A stretch of 64,000 bases of DNA, from the NCBI GenBank assembly GCA_015075005.1, contig JABTVC010000001.1:558001-622000 (forward strand). Direction: 5' to 3'. Below the pieces are notes generated by a model that saw only the letters and a list, made by a program, of their open reading frames with translations, did no database searches and was not told the origin of the DNA. Each line of letters opens with the position of its first letter. The stretch's first letter is position 1. Made by a program: the position numbers and the translations under genes. Source of the DNA: Planctomycetia bacterium (GTDB lineage Bacteria > Planctomycetota > Brocadiia > Brocadiales > Brocadiaceae). Below, in pieces: positions 52,350 to 61,922 of this stretch.

Positions 52350-52844
52350 ATGCATAAAACGGTTACCTTAAATGAGGAAAGTGCACCTGCGGTTGACTTA
52401 GCCAAATGTCGGGCTATACTTTTAAAATATAACAGCGCAACCTCCGCAGACCTCATTCCGGTATTGCAACAGATACAGGACGCGTATGGATATTTACCTC
52501 AAAATACTTTAGAAGAAATAACGGCCAGGACGCGTATTCCCCTGAGCAAGATTTATGGTGTTGTTACTTTTTATTCACAATTTTCTTTGGAACCCAGGGG
52601 CAAACACACGATAAAGGTCTGCACAGGTACGGCATGTCATATCAAAGGCGCACCTGAAATAAAGAAAAAAATTACAGAAGTCCTTCAGGTCGATGAGAGA
52701 CAAACAACCCAGGATTACAAATTCACGTATGAACCGGTAGCCTGCCTGGGAACCTGTTTCCTGGCACCGGTCATGATGATTAATGATAGATACTATGGTA
52801 AGCTTACCGTAGAAAAGACAGAGACTATTCTCAAGAGTTATTAA
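52350..52844 (+). CDS. NuoE/HndA-like [2Fe-2S] subunit of the formate dehydrogenase complex
   Basis: A 164-residue thioredoxin-fold [2Fe-2S] protein: SADLIPVLQQIQDAYGYLPQ, IYGVVTFYSQFSLEPRGKH, then the cluster ligands in KVCTGTACHIKGAPE and VACLGTCFLAPVMMIND (four Cys in the C-x4-C...C-x3-C order). The equivalent subunit in NADH dehydrogenases and NAD-linked formate dehydrogenases or hydrogenases passes electrons next to the flavin. AAAAGGAGA is upstream of ATG 52350. It is 16 nt from the NuoF-like gene. Confidence 0.88.
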   Translation: MHKTVTLNEESAPAVDLAKCRAILLKYNSATSADLIPVLQQIQDAYGYLPQNTLEEITARTRIPLSKIYGVVTFYSQFSLEPRGKHTIKVCTGTACHIKGAPEIKKKITEVLQVDERQTTQDYKFTYEPVACLGTCFLAPVMMINDRYYGKLTVEKTETILKSY

Positions 52845-52859
52845 AAAGGAGATTTCAAC

Positions 52860-54554
52860 GTGGAAAAATTAAAAAACCCTGACGATCTCATAAAGTATAG
52901 GAAGTCCCTCGAATCGGAACATCGCCCTGACATGGTACGAATTTGTATCTGTACCACCGGTTGCAGGGCACTCGGAGCCGAGGAAGTATGCAGGGCGTTC
53001 AGGGCCGAGATTGAAAAACAATCACTCGCCGGCAAAATAGAGATCGTAGACACAGGTTGTCAGGGTCTGTGCGCAAGGGCACCTGTCTTGACAATAGAAC
53101 CCATGGGTATCTTCTATGGCAGGGTAACAGAAACCGATGTTCCTGAGATTATTTCACGAACTATTCTAAAAGGAGAAATTATTGAACGTCTCTGTTATGC
53201 AGAGGCGGGAAAACGCACTCCTTACACACGAGACATTCCTTTTTATAGCAAACAAAAAAAGATTGTACTAAAAAATTGCGGTAATATCGATCCGAAAAAT
53301 ATAAGCGAATACATCCTGAAAGAAGGATACTTGGCGTTTTCAAAAGTACTCTCCGGCATGACGCAGGATCAGGTTATTAATGAGATGAAAAACTCTGGAC
53401 TCAGGGGGAGGGGTGGAGCCGGGTTTCCTACGGGAAACAAATGGGAATTCGTCAAAAAGGCACAGGGAGACATAAAATACCTGATTTGCAATGGTGACGA
53501 AGGCGACCCGGGCGCTTTTATGGACAGGGCAGTCCTTGAAGGTGACCCCCACTCAGTTATTGAGGGCATGCTCATCGGTGCTTATGCAATTGGATCACGA
53601 AAAGGAATTGTCTATGTACGCGCAGAATACCCTATTGCCGTGGAACATTTGAAAATCGCCATAAAACAAGCCAAATCACTGGGTCTTTTGGGTGACAACA
53701 TCCTCGGATCGAATTTCAGCTTTGATTTAGATATCAAAATGGGTGCCGGCGCCTTCGTTTGCGGTGAAGAAACCGCCCTTATCGCATCTATCGAGGGGAA
53801 ACGAGGCATGCCGCGTCCACGTCCCCCATTTCCGGCAACCAGTGGTCTTTGGGGAAAACCTACAAATATTAACAATGTAGAGACCTTTGCAAATGTGCCG
53901 ATTATCTTCCTCAAAGGTTCTGCTTGGTACAAAGCCATCGGTACAGAAAGCAGTAAGGGCACGAAGATATTCGCACTGGCCGGCAATGTAAAAAATACCG
54001 GTCTCGTGGAAGTACCCATGGGAACATCACTTCGGGAGATCGTTTTTGACATTGGAGGTGGCGTCCCCGGCAGGAAAAAATTTAAGGCTGCGCAGATGGG
54101 CGGCCCTTCCGGAGGATGTGTACCCGCACAACATCTTGATCTCCCCATCGACTACGAAACGGTGAAAGAAGTAGGGGCAATTATGGGTTCCGGCGGTCTT
54201 ATTGTTATGGATGACTCTACCTCCATGGTTGACATTGCCCGGTATTTTATGGAATTTTGCCAGGATGAATCGTGCGGAAAGTGCGTACCCTGTAGGATTG
54301 GAACCAAGAGAATGCTCGATATCCTAACGCGTATTACAAAGGGACAGGGAAAGAAAGAGGACATTGATCTACTGAAGGAACTTGCCGAGGTTACCAAAAT
54401 GGCGTCCTTATGCGGTTTGGGACAAACAGCAGCGAACCCCGTGATCTCTACCATCCGTTATTATCTCAATGAATACGAAGAGTTAATTAATAAAAAAGGC
54501 GTTCAGCCTTTACCGCAGCAGAGTCCGGCAACACAATCACCGTGCTGCGCGTAG
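52860..54554 (+). CDS. NuoF/HndC-like NAD- and FMN-binding subunit
   Basis: A 564-residue diaphorase subunit. An N-terminal [2Fe-2S] thioredoxin-like domain has ICICTTGCRALGAE and VDTGCQGLCARAPV. The FMN/NADH motif GLRGRGGAGFPTGNKWEF is near residue 180, FICNGDEGDPGAFMDR-type text follows (YLICNGDEGDPGAFMDR), FVCGEETALIASIEG, and the C-terminal [4Fe-4S] motif DESCGKCVPCRIGTKRML near 470. GTG 52860 is preceded by AAAAAGGAGATTTC. It transfers electrons from the formate dehydrogenase core to NAD. Confidence 0.9.
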   Translation: MEKLKNPDDLIKYRKSLESEHRPDMVRICICTTGCRALGAEEVCRAFRAEIEKQSLAGKIEIVDTGCQGLCARAPVLTIEPMGIFYGRVTETDVPEIISRTILKGEIIERLCYAEAGKRTPYTRDIPFYSKQKKIVLKNCGNIDPKNISEYILKEGYLAFSKVLSGMTQDQVINEMKNSGLRGRGGAGFPTGNKWEFVKKAQGDIKYLICNGDEGDPGAFMDRAVLEGDPHSVIEGMLIGAYAIGSRKGIVYVRAEYPIAVEHLKIAIKQAKSLGLLGDNILGSNFSFDLDIKMGAGAFVCGEETALIASIEGKRGMPRPRPPFPATSGLWGKPTNINNVETFANVPIIFLKGSAWYKAIGTESSKGTKIFALAGNVKNTGLVEVPMGTSLREIVFDIGGGVPGRKKFKAAQMGGPSGGCVPAQHLDLPIDYETVKEVGAIMGSGGLIVMDDSTSMVDIARYFMEFCQDESCGKCVPCRIGTKRMLDILTRITKGQGKKEDIDLLKELAEVTKMASLCGLGQTAANPVISTIRYYLNEYEELINKKGVQPLPQQSPATQSPCCA

Positions 54555-54650
54555 CCACAACTAACCTGATGCGGTAAGCAGTTGGCAAGGGGAATTTATA
54601 GCCTTCTGCTTACCGCTAACTGTCAACCACGAACTGAAACAATCAAGCTG

Positions 54651-54697
54651 AATAGGTAATAAAAAAACTCACAAAAAAGAAGTTTTTACACGGTGAA
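54651..54697 (+). repeat. R1 repeat, right-arm copy upstream of the histidine kinase gene
   Basis: AATAAAAAAACTCACAAA, AAAGAAGTTTTTACACGG match the right half of R1. It ends 3 nt before ATG 54700; the left half is replaced by unrelated text. Confidence 0.6.
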
Positions 54698-54699
54698 CC

Positions 54700-56634
54700 A
54701 TGAAAATAGTTCTCATCGGTGCCGGGAAAGGGGGTTCTGCCCTCTTATCCATCTTGCACGAAGACAGGGAAATTGAGGTTGTTGGCGTTGTGGACAACAA
54801 CCAAAATGCAGAAGGTCTTAAGATTGCGAGACAGTTCAATATCCCCACCTGCTCAGAGTATGCAGCCTTGATAAAAAGGGAAGATCTGGACGTTATCATC
54901 GATGTTACAAAAAATCCACACGTACACACCGATATTGAGAGAAATAAACCTGCAAACACTGAGATCCTTGGTGGTTTAAGCGCAAAACTCATATGGAGTT
55001 TGGTAGAAGAAAGGAAGAAGAAAGAAGAGGAAATCCAAAAGAGTCTCTCTGAACAGCAGGCCCTTTACAGGATTGGGATCATGCTTTCTTCTGCAAAAAA
55101 GATGGATGATGTATTCCAAACAATCGTCAAAAGCGGTTTGGAGATAACGAACACCCAGGCAGGAAGCCTCGCCCTATATGATGCTGAAAAAAACGAACTA
55201 GAACTTACTGCTGTGTATGGTTTTAGTCCGGAGTTTTCATCAAAGGCAACCCGATGGAAGGTAAGGCCCGGCGGCCTTACCAGTAAAGTCCTTTCACAGA
55301 AACAACCCATTGTAGTACCCGATATAAACCAAGAATCCTCTATCGACGCCCGGGTCATTATGGCTGAGGGCATTCGATCCCTGGTAGCTACCCCACTGAC
55401 CACCGGAAACAGGATTGTGGGTATCCTTTATGTAGACGATTATAAACCCCGCAAGTTTACAAAACGAGATATTTCGATTCTGGGACTCCTGGCTACACAG
55501 GCAACCATTGCCATAGAAAAAGCGAAGATGCATGAACAGCTTGAATTGAAAAATCAGGAACTCAAGCATACGATGGATTACTTACAAAACATCCTGGACA
55601 ATTCTGCTGATATGATAATCACCACAGACATAGAAAATAATGTAGTAGAATTTAATAAATGTGCGGAAGAAATACTGGGATACCAGCAAAATGAGATTGT
55701 AGGAAAACCGTTGACTAAATTATCTGCCAACCCTGATCATTACAGAATGCTCTTAGAAAAAATTAAACAGGAAGGAAAGGTCTTCAACCAGGAAACCCAG
55801 CTCGTCACAAAGGGAATGAAGACCATCGATATCAGCCTTACTCTTTCTCAGCTCAAAGATAGTGCGGGAAACATGATAGGAACTGTCGGTATCAGTAAAG
55901 ACATCTCAGAATTTAAGAGAACCCAGGCGCAACTTATCCAGGCAGGGAAGCTTGCTGGTATCGGTCAGTTAGCTGCTGGCATTGCCCACGAAATTAACAA
56001 CCCGTTAAGCGGGGTATTAGGATACGCCAAGAGACTTATGAAGAAGGCAGAGGACGAAGACCTGAGAAAAGTACCGTCCTTTGAGAGCTTCCCCAAAGAA
56101 ATGAAGCTGATCGTTGATTCTGCCCTGCGCTGTAAAAAAATTATCGAGGGCCTCCTGAAATTCTCGCGCACATCGGAAACGGAAAGTATGAACGTAAACG
56201 TCAGCGACGTAATTGATGAATCCCTCGTACTGTTCGGAAATCAGTTATCATCTCATAATGTTGAATTGAATAAGGTTTTGAGCCCCACGATACCCACTAT
56301 CCGTGCCAATCATACTCAGATACAACAAGTATTTACCGATATCATTATCAATGCATTACAAGCCATGCCACGGGGAGGTAAGCTGACGATCGTTACAAGG
56401 CCAAAAAATACTTTAGCAGTTGAAATAGAGTTTACAGACACCGGAGAGGGTATTCCGAAAGAAAACCTAACCAAGATATTCGAACCATTCTTTACTACTC
56501 GCGAACCAGGTAAAGGAACAGGATTGGGATTATACATGATTTACAGGATTTTACAAAACCATCACGGACGTATAGACGTCAAAAGCGAAATAGGAAAAGG
56601 GACAACCTTTACGATAACCTTACCTTGCAAATAG
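54700..56634 (+). CDS. Histidine kinase with N-terminal Rossmann domain, GAF and PAS
   Basis: Residues 1-110 form a dinucleotide-binding-like domain ([56 protein letters not shown]) resembling the NAD domain of homoserine dehydrogenases. A GAF domain follows (about 125-275; [20 protein letters not shown]), a PAS domain (about 290-405) and a histidine kinase core: H-box [16 protein letters not shown] (His near 429), N-box [13 protein letters not shown]-boxes [19 protein letters not shown] and [11 protein letters not shown]. No membrane segment: it is cytoplasmic and could sense a dinucleotide or redox signal. The response regulator follows. Confidence 0.88.
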   Translation: MKIVLIGAGKGGSALLSILHEDREIEVVGVVDNNQNAEGLKIARQFNIPTCSEYAALIKREDLDVIIDVTKNPHVHTDIERNKPANTEILGGLSAKLIWSLVEERKKKEEEIQKSLSEQQALYRIGIMLSSAKKMDDVFQTIVKSGLEITNTQAGSLALYDAEKNELELTAVYGFSPEFSSKATRWKVRPGGLTSKVLSQKQPIVVPDINQESSIDARVIMAEGIRSLVATPLTTGNRIVGILYVDDYKPRKFTKRDISILGLLATQATIAIEKAKMHEQLELKNQELKHTMDYLQNILDNSADMIITTDIENNVVEFNKCAEEILGYQQNEIVGKPLTKLSANPDHYRMLLEKIKQEGKVFNQETQLVTKGMKTIDISLTLSQLKDSAGNMIGTVGISKDISEFKRTQAQLIQAGKLAGIGQLAAGIAHEINNPLSGVLGYAKRLMKKAEDEDLRKVPSFESFPKEMKLIVDSALRCKKIIEGLLKFSRTSETESMNVNVSDVIDESLVLFGNQLSSHNVELNKVLSPTIPTIRANHTQIQQVFTDIIINALQAMPRGGKLTIVTRPKNTLAVEIEFTDTGEGIPKENLTKIFEPFFTTREPGKGTGLGLYMIYRILQNHHGRIDVKSEIGKGTTFTITLPCK

Positions 56635-56685
56635 TAAAAATGAGAATTTTTAACACGATATACGATTACATATGGAGGAAAAGTC

Positions 56686-57876
56686 ATGCCAGGTGAAAGA
56701 ATTTTAGTCATTGATGACGAAGAAATTATATGCAGTTTACTGAAAGACACCTTAACCGATGAAGGATATCAAGTAGAAACGGTAACTGATAGCAAAGAAG
56801 GGTCTGAGAAGATTCTCAGGGGAGAACCTTTTGATATACTTATTACAGACATTCGAATGCCAAAAAAAGACGGTATACAAATACTTAAAGAAGCAAAGAA
56901 TCGTATGTCCGATATGATTGTTATCATCATAACCGGATATCCAAGCATTGAAACCATTCGGGAGGCAAGTGAATACAATGCCTTTGATTATATTACAAAA
57001 CCTCTGGACCCCGACGAGGTGTGTGATTGCATTAAACGTTCTCTGGAAGCACGAAAATTATCCAGGGAATTAAAAATTCCAGAAAAGCCCCCAAAAATAC
57101 TTGTGGTAGACGATAAGCAATCGGCATTGTTCCTCTCCGAGGGAGTCTTAGAAGACGAAGGCTACCATGCGGAAATTGCACAAAATGGACAAGAAGCCCT
57201 CGAAAGGTTCAAACAAAAACACTTTGATATCGTAATCTCAGACCTCCACATGCCAGGCATGGACGGCATTGAACTCCTGAACAACATCAAAAAACTGGAC
57301 ATTAAAACCCTTGTCATCATAATGACCGCACGTCCCAGCATAGAATCTGCCATCCAGGCGTTCCGGCACGGCGCCTACGACTACATCGCAAAACCAATCG
57401 ACCCCGATACTATCATTAACACCATCCAGCGTGGTTTTGAAAAGCACCGACTCGAGATCAATACTGATAAGTTACTAAAACGCCTGCAGGACTTACGCCA
57501 ACAATTGCTCGATGAAAATGCGTTGCTCATCCAGGAAAAAGATTTTGCAAATAATATCATAGATGCCACACCGGATATCATCATCGCCACAGACGAGCAT
57601 GCTACAATACGCATGGTTAACAATGCCACGATAGAACTTCTTGGTCATACGAAGGAAGAACTCCTAGGGAAATCGATTGATAGCATCTTTGACGAAAAGT
57701 AAAACTTTTTTAAGGGAATAGATTTTGAAAAAATGTTAGGAGCAGGTCATGTGTACAACTATCCACTAACCTGTATCACAATTAAAGGGAACAAAATAAA
57801 GACAGTATGGTCGGGAGCCCCTGTCCTCGATAAAGAAAAAAGGACAAAAGGTGCCGTTGGAATTGGAAGAAAATAG
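56686..57876 (+). CDS. Response regulator with two receiver domains and a PAS domain, interrupted by an in-frame TAA
   Basis: Receiver 1 has VIDDEEIICSLL and phospho-Asp in ILITDIRMPKKDG; receiver 2 has VVDDKQSALFLSEGV and IVISDLHMPGMDG. A helical linker and a PAS domain (FANNIIDATPDIIIATDEHA) follow. The first stop is TAA at 57700-57702 after SIDSIFDEK. The same frame continues NFFKGIDFEKMLGAGHVYNY to TAG 57874, completing the PAS fold, so a single substitution may have cut the protein. It pairs with the upstream histidine kinase; AGGAAAAG precedes ATG 56686. Confidence 0.85.
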
Positions 57877-58136
57877 CGTACTTACAACACGCAACTTTTC
57901 TTAACCACATCAAAGAGATGATTGGACAGTCAATCCAATCTATTTAATTAATTCTATCCTTTCAGTCTAAGACACCTGCTTTTCATGACAATTCTGCGCA
58001 ACATAAAGAGGGTAAATGAGATAATGAAATCTTTATATCCAAAATACCGGCGTAATAGACTGACAGCCCAGCATGCCGGGGGCGGTTAGTATGACCAGTC
58101 TGATTATTGTTAGGTTGCTTCTGTGAGGTTTCTGCA

Positions 58137-58751
58137 ATGAGTGGTTGTTGTGACAATGGTTGTTCTTTAGACCGCTTGCGCGAGCGGCAGCGCGGAACAT
58201 TACAAGTTGTCCTCAGCATCAACGCCATAATGTTTTTTGTCATCGTTGCTGCTGCGCTCTACGGCAAGTCAACCGCGCTGCTCGCTGACAGCCTCGATAA
58301 CCTTGGTGATGCATTGACATATAGCCTTAGCCTCTATGCAGTTTCGAGGGGTGCTACCGTTAAGGCCAAAGTCGCCCTATTTAAGGGTGGGCTCATTTTC
58401 CTTGCGGCTTTCGCCGTGGCCGCTCAAATTACTTACAAGCTTTTTGTCCCAAGCCTCCCCGTTTTCGAGGTTATGGGAGTGTTTAGTCTTCTTGGCCTTG
58501 CCGCAAACTCCCTTTGTCTTTTCCTGCTGTGGCGGCATCGTCACGAAGATGTGAACATGAGTTCAGTGTGGGAGTGCTCGCGAAACGACATCGCATCAAA
58601 TCTTTCGGTTTTCGTGGCGGCTGGTGCAGTCTGGTTCACCGGTTCAGGCTGGCCTGACATTGTGGTTGCACTAGGTCTCGTGTGGCTCTTAATGCGTTCC
58701 GCTATTCGCGTTATTTCTTCAGCCAGGGTAGCGCTTCGTGCGGCAACCTAA
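58137..58751 (+). CDS. Cation diffusion facilitator (CDF) transporter
   Basis: A 204-residue CDF with about six membrane helices. Metal-site residues: ADSLDNLGDALTYSLSLYAV in TM2 (D-x3-D) and WECSRNDIASNLSVFVAAG in TM5 (N-D-x3-N). An N-terminal SGCCDNGCS could bind metal too. It lacks the usual C-terminal cytoplasmic domain. The gene is richer in G+C than its neighbours. GTTAGGT upstream and ACGTTAGAA downstream recall recombination core sites of integron cassettes, so it may have been acquired. ATG 58137 follows a GAGGTTTCTGC site. Confidence 0.8.
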   Translation: MSGCCDNGCSLDRLRERQRGTLQVVLSINAIMFFVIVAAALYGKSTALLADSLDNLGDALTYSLSLYAVSRGATVKAKVALFKGGLIFLAAFAVAAQITYKLFVPSLPVFEVMGVFSLLGLAANSLCLFLLWRHRHEDVNMSSVWECSRNDIASNLSVFVAAGAVWFTGSGWPDIVVALGLVWLLMRSAIRVISSARVALRAAT

Positions 58752-58938
58752 GAGGGACGTGCCAAAAGCGGCGCGCCCCTCAACTTTACGTTAGAAAACA
58801 AAAGAATTATCTGGAGAAAAGATTTTTGCGTGCAACATAGTAATATCAGATGGTTAACCGTGATTTAAAATTATCATTTACAGAAGAGAACGTTTATGCT
58901 AACTGCTCATAGAAGAAATAGATCACTCCGTAGGATAT

Positions 58939-59736
58939 TTACTTTGGTAAGAGAGCCCAGATGCGACACTGTCCGCCAGACCCCCCTTCAATCTTAATGG
59001 GAGCTATGATAAGTGTGACTCCTTTGGGCGGCAACATATCAAGAGTGGCCACATTCTCAAGGATGAATTTCCCTGCACCATTCATAATATGATGTACCTT
59101 AAAATCCGAACAACTTCCACAGTCTCCACTAAGGGTGTCGATCCCAATGCCCTTGATATGCCTCTTTTCTACCAGGAAGGCAGCAGCCTCTTTCGAATAA
59201 CCGGGAAAGTGCATGCGGCTATTGCTATCCATGTTTTTATAATCTTCAAAATTATTCCAGCGTCTACTCCATCCGGTATTTAATAATACAATAGACCCAT
59301 CGGGTATCTGTCCATTTGCTTTTTCCCATAACAAGATGTCCGATTGCGAAAAGGTATAATCAGGATTTCTGTCGGTCATGTCTCTTACATCAATAATAAC
59401 AGCAGGGCCGATCAGTTGCTCAAAAGGGATTTGGTCCACCGAAGGCTGATTTATTTCAAAATGGTTGGGTGCATCGATATGTGTTCCCAGGTGTTCTGGT
59501 GTACTATACCTGCCAGAAAATACCATGTCCTTTTTGATGTTGGCAATGACCTCAAACTTGAATGAGGCATAGTTTCCTACCGGCCAGTAGGCATTCTTGT
59601 CATTCAGGGGATAGGTCAAGTCAGTAACCAAAGCCTTGCCTTCCATGACATCTTCGAGAATGCCTGCCCATACGTTCTGTCCGTATAAGAGCGACATCGT
59701 CATTCCAAGCACAATCATTTTCAGAAATATTTTCAT
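58939..59736 (-). CDS. Secreted cyclase-family (kynurenine formamidase-like) metal hydrolase
   Basis: The signal peptide is FLKMIVLGMTMSLLYGQNVWA. The cyclase-family metal-site motif HLGTHIDAPNHFEINQPSV is present, with DLTYPLNDKNAYWPVG before it and IGIDTLSGDCGSCSDFKVHH after it. Such enzymes hydrolyse N-formylkynurenine or related cyclic or amide substrates with Zn or Mn. The substrate is not told by sequence. It is periplasmic and monocistronic as far as seen. Confidence 0.85.
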   Translation of the reverse strand: MKIFLKMIVLGMTMSLLYGQNVWAGILEDVMEGKALVTDLTYPLNDKNAYWPVGNYASFKFEVIANIKKDMVFSGRYSTPEHLGTHIDAPNHFEINQPSVDQIPFEQLIGPAVIIDVRDMTDRNPDYTFSQSDILLWEKANGQIPDGSIVLLNTGWSRRWNNFEDYKNMDSNSRMHFPGYSKEAAAFLVEKRHIKGIGIDTLSGDCGSCSDFKVHHIMNGAGKFILENVATLDMLPPKGVTLIIAPIKIEGGSGGQCRIWALLPK

Positions 59737-59926
59737 CTACTATTTTCCCTTTCATTTTAAGCGTATTGTCAAAGATGAGTCATCATTAAACCTGTTTACA
59801 TCGATTATTACCAGAAGATTTTTCACAATGGCTGTAAGAATGAAATCCGTTCATTGCAAGGGGAGCGGGTATTTTCACATTGGTGCTGTATAGCACAATC
59901 TCTCAGCGGCACCCCATGAATAATTA

Positions 59927-59955
59927 TTGACATTACCCAGTATTTAAGCTATAAG
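59927..59955 (+). promoter_or_regulatory. Promoter of the HD-domain gene
   Basis: TTGACA (59927-59932), 17-nt spacer, TATAAG (59950-59955), about 80 nt before ATG 60036. The 300-nt gap 59737-60035 shows nothing else. Confidence 0.6.
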
Positions 59956-60035
59956 TTGACCAACTGCAGCCAGGAATACTGAAAAGGACTGGCATTGTTT
60001 GAATAGCAACTTTCGTTAAAGGGAATACGAAGATC

Positions 60036-61187
60036 ATGATAAGGAAGTCGTTGCTTTTAAAGATTTTTGACGCTGCTTACATGCAAAGATGGAATGATAA
60101 GATACGTCCTATAGAATTAATAGAATTGGATAAGCAAGCCCATAAGATGGTAATTGCTTATTTCCTGGGCAAATTCGAAGAGGGAAAAAAGGAATTTAAC
60201 TGGATAGATATCATTGAGGGGGGGATTTTCGAACTTTTGCAACGCCTTGTCATTACCGACTTAAAGCCGCCCATTTTTTATGAAATAAAGAAGGATGCAG
60301 CAAAGTATAAGCGGTTAAATGAATGGGTATATAGTGAGTTGGGGTCGATTATATCACCTCTCGGAGATGAATTTTGCGAAAGGTTTAGCGGTTATTTTCT
60401 AAAGACCGATGATACGTTAAATAAAAGAATTTTAAGCGCAGCTCATTTTTACGCCACAAAATGGGAATTTGATATTATAGAACGGGCAAATCCCAACGGC
60501 TACGAGATAGACAGGATAAAGGAAGACCTGCAGGAGAAACAGGAGAAATACTATGACTTAAAGGGTATGGAACAACTGACAAAACATATGAAATATGAAA
60601 ATTTCATTAATTTATGCGGCCAACTCAGATTCCAATTACGATGGTCTCATCTTCATAGAATACCGCGGACATCTGTTTTAGGACATTCGTTATTTGTTGC
60701 GATACTTTCCTATCTGTTTTCCTTAAAAATAAAGGCATGTAAACGGAGGTGCGTGAATAATTATTTTACCGGCTTATTTCACGACCTGCCAGAGGTGCTG
60801 ACCCGGGATATCATTTCTCCAGTAAAGAGGTCAGTTGAAGGGCTGAGTGATCTCATTAAAGAATACGAGAAGAAGCAGATGGAGAAAGAGGTCTATGGTC
60901 TTATTCCAAAGGACTGGCACTCAGAAATTACCATGTTTACTGAAAATGAATTTGATAATGTTGTAACCATACATCAGAAAAGAAAGAAAGTAAGTAGCAA
61001 GGATATTACAGACAAGTACAATGATGACGAATTCAATCCGAGAGACGGAGAACTCGTGAAAGCTTCGGACAGTCTCGCCGGATTCATAGAGGCATCCGTT
61101 GGAATAAGGAATGGGAGCGCGAGTTCGGAGCTCAAGAGGCAAAATATTATTAAAAGACAGTACGAAAAACTTCTGTATCAGGCATAA
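60036..61187 (+). CDS. HD-domain phosphohydrolase (YfbR-like)
   Basis: A 383-residue protein. The C-terminal half has the HD metal motif: first His in TSVLGHSLFVAILSYLF, then FTGLFHDLPEVLTRDIISPV (HD pair) and the last Asp in ELVKASDSLAGFIEA, as in YfbR-type 5'-nucleotidases. The N-terminal half of about 190 residues is helical with no recognised motif. The product may be a nucleotidase or ribonuclease-like enzyme. It has its own promoter at 59927-59955. Confidence 0.8.
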   Translation: MIRKSLLLKIFDAAYMQRWNDKIRPIELIELDKQAHKMVIAYFLGKFEEGKKEFNWIDIIEGGIFELLQRLVITDLKPPIFYEIKKDAAKYKRLNEWVYSELGSIISPLGDEFCERFSGYFLKTDDTLNKRILSAAHFYATKWEFDIIERANPNGYEIDRIKEDLQEKQEKYYDLKGMEQLTKHMKYENFINLCGQLRFQLRWSHLHRIPRTSVLGHSLFVAILSYLFSLKIKACKRRCVNNYFTGLFHDLPEVLTRDIISPVKRSVEGLSDLIKEYEKKQMEKEVYGLIPKDWHSEITMFTENEFDNVVTIHQKRKKVSSKDITDKYNDDEFNPRDGELVKASDSLAGFIEASVGIRNGSASSELKRQNIIKRQYEKLLYQA

Positions 61188-61389
61188 ATTTTGGAGAGAT
61201 CTACGCTGATTTCGATTAATGAATGCTTTAAAATTAAGGCGGATGGGTTTGTCAAGACCATCTGCTCGTAATATTTAGATGCAGTAATTCATCAATTACC
61301 GTGTGCAGAAGGGTAACGGAAGTAGCCCGTAGGGTGTTCTGTACACACCCCGTAATTTTCCTTCGTCCGCTGCCATCTTTTCCTCATTT

Positions 61390-61581
61390 TTACTGTTTCT
61401 TTTTCCTTTCTTTCGTCTTTTCTGGAACAATGTCATCTATCTGCCAATTGCGTTCAAAGGCTGTGCAAGTCTTGTAGGAAACATCACGCATGAGGATGTT
61501 ACAAAAAACAATTTCACCATCCAGGACAATCGCATAATTGCATCCAAAACAAATACTCTTCTTGTTTTTTTTGTTTTTCAT
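61390..61581 (-). CDS. Small Cys-containing basic protein
   Basis: A 63-residue protein starting MKNKKNKKSICFGCNYAIVL with four cysteines (ICFGC, VFCN, KTCTAF) that could bind a metal, and a basic tail. AAGGAGTATACC precedes the ATG, a strong site. The ATG directly follows the stop of the next listed ORF. No family recognised. Confidence 0.55.
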   Translation of the reverse strand: MKNKKNKKSICFGCNYAIVLDGEIVFCNILMRDVSYKTCTAFERNWQIDDIVPEKTKERKKKQ

Positions 61582-61878
61582 TTAGGTATACTCCTTAAGG
61601 TTTGGTAGAAACTTATGCATAAAAAATTCTACCTGATAAATACAGAATAAGTCAATGTAAAAAACACCCTGTCTCTTCATCGGTAAGCATATTGGGATAT
61701 TGTGACATGAAAATATTTTGAAATAACGATTGAAATTACTTGCAAAATCTCTTTGTAGGTGTAGTATATCCACAAATACGAACGAGGCTACTGTGGTAAC
61801 GCAAACGATTGCAATAGGTAAAAATATTTTGATAGTATGAATGCCATTACTGTTTTGCCAGGCCGACTTAGTTTCCAT
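61582..61878 (-). CDS. Doubtful small ORF, membrane-segment
   Basis: A 98-residue frame with one hydrophobic stretch (IKIFLPIAIVCVTTVASFVF). Its stop abuts the ATG of the small Cys protein and its end contains that gene's ribosome binding site. The rest reads like random coding, so I give it low weight. Confidence 0.25.
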   Translation of the reverse strand: METKSAWQNSNGIHTIKIFLPIAIVCVTTVASFVFVDILHLQRDFASNFNRYFKIFSCHNIPICLPMKRQGVFYIDLFCIYQVEFFMHKFLPNLKEYT

Positions 61879-61922
61879 AAATAAATTTGTCTTCCGTCTT
61901 TTTATAGGAGGAAAAGAAAGTG

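Noticed and set aside
45899-57876. Stop-codon reassignment or pyrrolysine read-through to explain in-frame TAG and TAA
   Set aside because: The two stops are different codons (TAG and TAA), other genes end normally at both, and no pyl-type gene or SECIS-like signal was seen. Point changes are simpler.
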